The position numbers were made by a program, and so were the translations under genes. From NCBI GenBank assembly GCA_039820545.1, contig JBCBPW010000010.1, positions 44,914-108,913 of the forward strand: 64,000 bases of DNA, in the 5' to 3' direction. Below, one piece after another: positions 61,201 to 64,000 of the stretch. The stretch's first letter is position 1. Each line of letters starts with the position of its first letter. The DNA is from JALEFZ01 sp039820545 (GTDB lineage Bacteria > Bacteroidota > Bacteroidia > J057). The notes beneath the pieces were generated by a model. The model ran no database searches and was not told where the DNA came from. It saw only the letters and a list, made by a program, of their open reading frames with translations.

Positions 61201-63948
61201 CCAGGACTCCAATTTGCCAATGTACAACACGCCCGCATCATCGGCAATGGCCTCAGCCAAACACGCGAAGGATTTGTCATCAAAGGACAAGGGCAGGGAG
61301 GCAACAAGCAATACAAGCGCAATGGCGTAGAATTCACAGGGCTCACAAAGGATATCGTGGTCGAGCAGGTAGAAGTATATAATATCTACAAGCACGGGAT
61401 TTTTATCAGGGGGAATGTCAGTAATGGGAATACCATGGAAGACGTTGTCATCCGACGAAACTATATTCACGACATCGACGGGATGGGTATACAAGTATTT
61501 GCAGGAGGAAATGTGCAGAAGCAAATCAACGGCGGAGACCCTGCCACACTCCAGCAAATGAAAAATATTCTCATCGAAGACAATGAGGTCCTCCGTACAG
61601 GTATGACAGGTATCCGTGTGGTAGGGGTAGGAAAAGAGGTCATCGTCCGTCAAAATGAAGTCAGCGTATACGGAGGAGGTCAGCGAAATGGCCGAAACAT
61701 CGGGATTCAACTCGGAGGTGGTGTCTGGGATTCGAAAGTATACAATAACAAACTCTCAGACGGATACGGCACAGGAATCATCCTCAGAGGGGCGGGCAGC
61801 AACCATGTATATAACAACCTCATCGTAGAACCTGGAAAAAATAGCAGCTCTACGCGCAAAAATAGAAGCTTCCACGGGATACAGATAGCAGACCGCAACA
61901 CCAGCACAATAGCCAATACATTTATCCTCAACAATACCATCGTAAGTCCTGCAGGTAATGGCATCCGCATGCTCAATGCCTACGGAGATACGAATCTCGT
62001 CGCCAATAATCTGGTAGTGGATCCAGGTGCTTGGGAACTCAAATGGCAGCGCTATCACAACAGGGCCTACCTGACTGTGAAGAAAAATGCCTCTATTACT
62101 GCTCAGCAAAATTTCTACCACCTAGAGGTAGACAGCATTAAATTCACCCATCCCGCAGCGGATGACTATTCTCTGCTAGCCAGCTCACCTGCCGTAGATG
62201 GAGGACTAGACATAGACTCACTGGGCATCCACGAGGACATAGCCGAAGGACACCGATTCTATGGTACAAGCGTAGACAGAGGCGCATATGAGACCCTCAC
62301 GACTAACCACTGTAACTGTGACATCGTGTTAGACCCAGAGGTAACCTTTGCGAGTGGCTATAGCTATGACTACGCTCCTGGTGATACCATCTGTATCACA
62401 GCAGGCTCACGCGCATCCCTCCAATTGAGAGATTGGTACGGGACAGCCGAGCAACCACTGGTATTCATGAACTCAGGTGGATTGGTGAAAATTGGCAATG
62501 ATCCTTCCCTCTCAGGTCTTTCTATCATCGACAGCAAGCACCTCCAACTGACAGGATATGCGATCCAAGACATCACCTACGGGATCAGAGTCGCCAATAC
62601 AGGTGCAGGAAATGGCCTCACGGTATATGGCAAAAGCTCTGACATTGAAATAGACCATATCGAGATCAGCAACCCAAATTTCTCTGGTATCATGATCAAG
62701 GCTGATCCTACAGCTACCCTCGAAACCAGTCGGGACTCATTCACCATGCGCAACATCATCGTACGCGACAACTATGTTCACCACGTACCTGGAGAAGGAT
62801 TGTATATCGGATCTTCTGGGTACAAAGGACTTTCCATAACATCAGGAGACAGCACCATTACTGTCCTGCCACATGTGATCCGCGGTCTACAAGTGTACAA
62901 TAATATCGTCGAACACACGGGATGGGATGGCATACAGATCAGCTCAGCTGACAGCAGTGTCCATGTCCACAACAATGTGGTAAGAGACTACGGAGAGTAT
63001 AAGACAGCAAGCCAGCAGGCAGGAATCTTGATCGGAGGTGGAACGACAGGAAATTTCTACAACAATGAAATCCACAACGGAAGCGGAAGTGGCATCGAAT
63101 TGCTAGGAATCGGTGACAACTATGTTTACAATAATATCATCACTAACGCTGGATATAACTATTATCCTGACAGTGTCTCTTTGCGCGCTTATGGGATCTT
63201 TACAAACGATGTAGTTGTCAATGAAGGAACAGGTTTCCATATCTTGAATAATACCATCGTTAATCCTAAAACAGACGGTATCCGCATGTACTCTACTGAG
63301 GCGACTAATAATGAGATCATCAACAATCTAATTGTAGCACCTGGAGCTTATGACCTTTACATGAATGATGGCATCCTTGCGACAGATCCTGTAGATGCTT
63401 ATATCAATCTCGGAACGGGTGTCACAGCTACAGTGGCGAATAACGTACAGGTAATGGATATTGACAGTGCAGGGTTCACAAACTATGTAAATGAAGATTA
63501 TACCCTCACATCTTTCTCACCTGCTATCGACCAAGGACAGCAAGTAGTGACTGCAAGCATTTTTTATGACTTTGCAGGAGGTTCTCGTCAGTTGGGAAAT
63601 CAAACAGATGCAGGAGCTTTTGAGTATGTCCCTGTCAGCAACAGCAATGCAAGAAAGCGTGAATCTAATGACACAGATTCCTTTACAACACCTGTACTAG
63701 AAAATGATTCACAAGTTCAAGTAACTGCCTTTCCTAATCCTACAACTGACTTCTTAAATATTGAGGGGAATGAATATGTGATCAATGTATATGATCAATC
63801 AGGGAAAGTAGTAATGAACCAAGCATATCATGGTCAGAATGGAAATATTGCTCAAACAATCAGTGTCGGCGATTTACCTCTAGGCGTATATGTTTTGAGT
63901 ATTAATTCTGAGCAAAGTACTTCTCATGTAAAATTTGTCAAAAACTAA
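58228..63948 (+). CDS. Giant beta-helix surface protein with T9SS sorting domain
   Basis: 1906 residues with a signal peptide ending at HSFAQ. Four large tandem modules of about 420-480 residues each open with a C-x-C motif (CNCDI, CGCDV, CDCAV, CNCDI), then YQPGDTICI or YAPGDTVCI, a GTAEDPLVFIN-type strand, and long runs of right-handed parallel beta-helix turns (IYNNIIARTG, VYNNLIVEPG, HNTIVSPK, LEGIQV). The C-terminus (~1830-1906) is a T9SS sorting domain (AFPNPTTDFLNI, LPLGVYVLSI). Beta-helix modules of this kind bind or cleave polysaccharides; no catalytic residues were identified, so adhesion or glycan binding is the safer guess. Confidence 0.9.
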   Translation: MNQKVYSCNPPYLPSTLFGMLLLLIGMLPQHSFAQDCNCDITLDSTTTFASGLATAYQPGDTICIMAGQRHRLMLRDWTGTAQDPLVFINCGGQVDIYSNDFHYGISMVNVQHVKLLGNGDPSHPYGIRVSKGNKGDGISITGISTNVEIAHTEIDSTFSNAILCRAAPTCDSATHRGNFLMEDIKIHDNYIHDVNGEGIAVGSIFYTSGRTVYCGGVQHTYMPHLIDGVKIYQNTIARTGLEGIQVFSAPSDVDIYDNEVTFYGLREQGGENEGINLGAGATGHIFRNTFKDGLGTAIEIHGIGNTRVDNNLIVRAGVNYAPENSSLAAYGIFVNDQSTLAGYYFQFINNTIIEPKTDGIRFSSVISSNNIISNNLIVAPGAYSQYETDNTSAEGNDAYVFLSNGTTVDMASNTFAQETQNLGLADPTQDNFALLGTSSLIDAGTNISGLNISTDIQGIDRSTNLSADVGAFEFQAAPTNLNCGCDVVIPLNVQTANGANYSYAPGDTVCILGGARNHLELVNWTGSQAEPVVFINCGGPIELFNSDQAFGLHLESLQHVEMTALSTTTHPYGITIKGTQTGGSGILLDGHTQNVSISHIEIKDIDGAGLKAYNEPDCNSPYLRGNYTMSDIEVHHLYVHDVQQQGMILGSPNYTGYQTSCSPKALLPHLMANLNVHHNQIEQTGYEGIMINSSPSNSNIHHNEVRTSGLRAVDKCMAGIHMGGGTAGDVHSNAIYDTKGDGIVVEGLGDNKIYNNIIARTGTGQTTHQAHGIHILEVSPIYQAGFHVMHNTIVSPKNRGIFMEVTTMKTNKIVNNIVTDPGELDHQDANAHEYSPTEAFIHLEGRTGAKISHNLLELELDDIHFTDHENDNYNLLSTSPAVDEGMNLSYAGVLQDFNDSARSNVDIFDIGALEFGSNPSVKACDCAVTIDTSMHFANGNQYTYQPGDTICIAAGTRRFLRFMNWSGTAEDPLVFVNLGGTVTIQQSGKQPGLQFANVQHARIIGNGLSQTREGFVIKGQGQGGNKQYKRNGVEFTGLTKDIVVEQVEVYNIYKHGIFIRGNVSNGNTMEDVVIRRNYIHDIDGMGIQVFAGGNVQKQINGGDPATLQQMKNILIEDNEVLRTGMTGIRVVGVGKEVIVRQNEVSVYGGGQRNGRNIGIQLGGGVWDSKVYNNKLSDGYGTGIILRGAGSNHVYNNLIVEPGKNSSSTRKNRSFHGIQIADRNTSTIANTFILNNTIVSPAGNGIRMLNAYGDTNLVANNLVVDPGAWELKWQRYHNRAYLTVKKNASITAQQNFYHLEVDSIKFTHPAADDYSLLASSPAVDGGLDIDSLGIHEDIAEGHRFYGTSVDRGAYETLTTNHCNCDIVLDPEVTFASGYSYDYAPGDTICITAGSRASLQLRDWYGTAEQPLVFMNSGGLVKIGNDPSLSGLSIIDSKHLQLTGYAIQDITYGIRVANTGAGNGLTVYGKSSDIEIDHIEISNPNFSGIMIKADPTATLETSRDSFTMRNIIVRDNYVHHVPGEGLYIGSSGYKGLSITSGDSTITVLPHVIRGLQVYNNIVEHTGWDGIQISSADSSVHVHNNVVRDYGEYKTASQQAGILIGGGTTGNFYNNEIHNGSGSGIELLGIGDNYVYNNIITNAGYNYYPDSVSLRAYGIFTNDVVVNEGTGFHILNNTIVNPKTDGIRMYSTEATNNEIINNLIVAPGAYDLYMNDGILATDPVDAYINLGTGVTATVANNVQVMDIDSAGFTNYVNEDYTLTSFSPAIDQGQQVVTASIFYDFAGGSRQLGNQTDAGAFEYVPVSNSNARKRESNDTDSFTTPVLENDSQVQVTAFPNPTTDFLNIEGNEYVINVYDQSGKVVMNQAYHGQNGNIAQTISVGDLPLGVYVLSINSEQSTSHVKFVKN

Positions 63949-64000
63949 TTTTCTCTCTCTATTATCTCTTTTTCTCTGTACACATGGGGTTTTCCTCAGG

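Overview
The window comes from a Bacteroidota chromosome, most like the Saprospiria/Cytophagia-type environmental members, though the class cannot be fixed from sequence reading alone. The signs are six proteins ending in a type IX secretion (T9SS) sorting domain, two large TonB-dependent receptors (one with an N-terminal STN domain), a FecI/FecR-type sigma/anti-sigma pair, a second ECF sigma with a TPR-tailed anti-sigma, tandem DUF1800/DUF1501 genes, three Crp/Fnr regulators with short C-terminal HTH regions, a LytS/LytR-type sensor pair, and few Shine-Dalgarno sites.

Layout. 0-1.2 kb: C-terminal end of an Rhs-core protein that starts outside the window. 1.3-7.9 kb: an ECF sigma/anti-sigma operon, two outer-membrane or secreted proteins (one PorV/FadL-like), and a divergent 1077-residue TPR-CHAT caspase-like protein. 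8.1-17.4 kb: a secreted protein, an STN-type TonB receptor, a DUF1800-DUF1501-T9SS operon and a sigma/FecR pair. 17.5-23.8 kb: a compact group made of a protein with GGGRNNPPEWP-type repeats, a TPR histidine kinase, its LuxR-type response regulator, two tandem paralogous proteins of unknown family and a 40-codon ORF coupled to them by ATGA overlap. The same 12-bp palindrome ACACAATTGTGT lies upstream of the first gene and of the paralogous pair. This is the best candidate here for an undescribed system.

24-47 kb: a mixed accessory stretch with a DUF2971 protein, a second TonB receptor, a duplicated cysteine-rich secreted protein, a VOC protein, a small K+ channel, a GNAT acetyltransferase, outer-membrane proteins, three Crp/Fnr regulators near hydrolases or oxidoreductases, a toxin-antitoxin pair whose toxin carries an in-frame stop, a chimeric broken gene, and a fusion of a PhlG (diacetylphloroglucinol hydrolase)-like domain to a berberine-bridge-type FAD oxidoreductase.

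47.4-57.5 kb: an intact tRNA-Met at the right end and a 44-bp copy of its 3' half at the left end, both on the minus strand, bracket about 10 kb. This is the geometry of an element inserted into a tRNA 3' end. Inside are two T9SS-targeted repeat proteins, a T9SS-targeted CE1-like esterase, a PKD/pectinacetylesterase-like lipoprotein and a LytTR two-component system. No integrase was seen. A decayed IS3-type transposase end lies just outside the left copy. 57.5-64 kb: an AT-rich leader with an imperfect tandem repeat, a 58-codon ORF and a 1906-residue beta-helix protein built from four large modules with a T9SS tail.

As a whole, the region mostly encodes cell-surface and secreted functions (nutrient uptake, polymer attack, adhesion) and the sensors and sigma factors that would control them.
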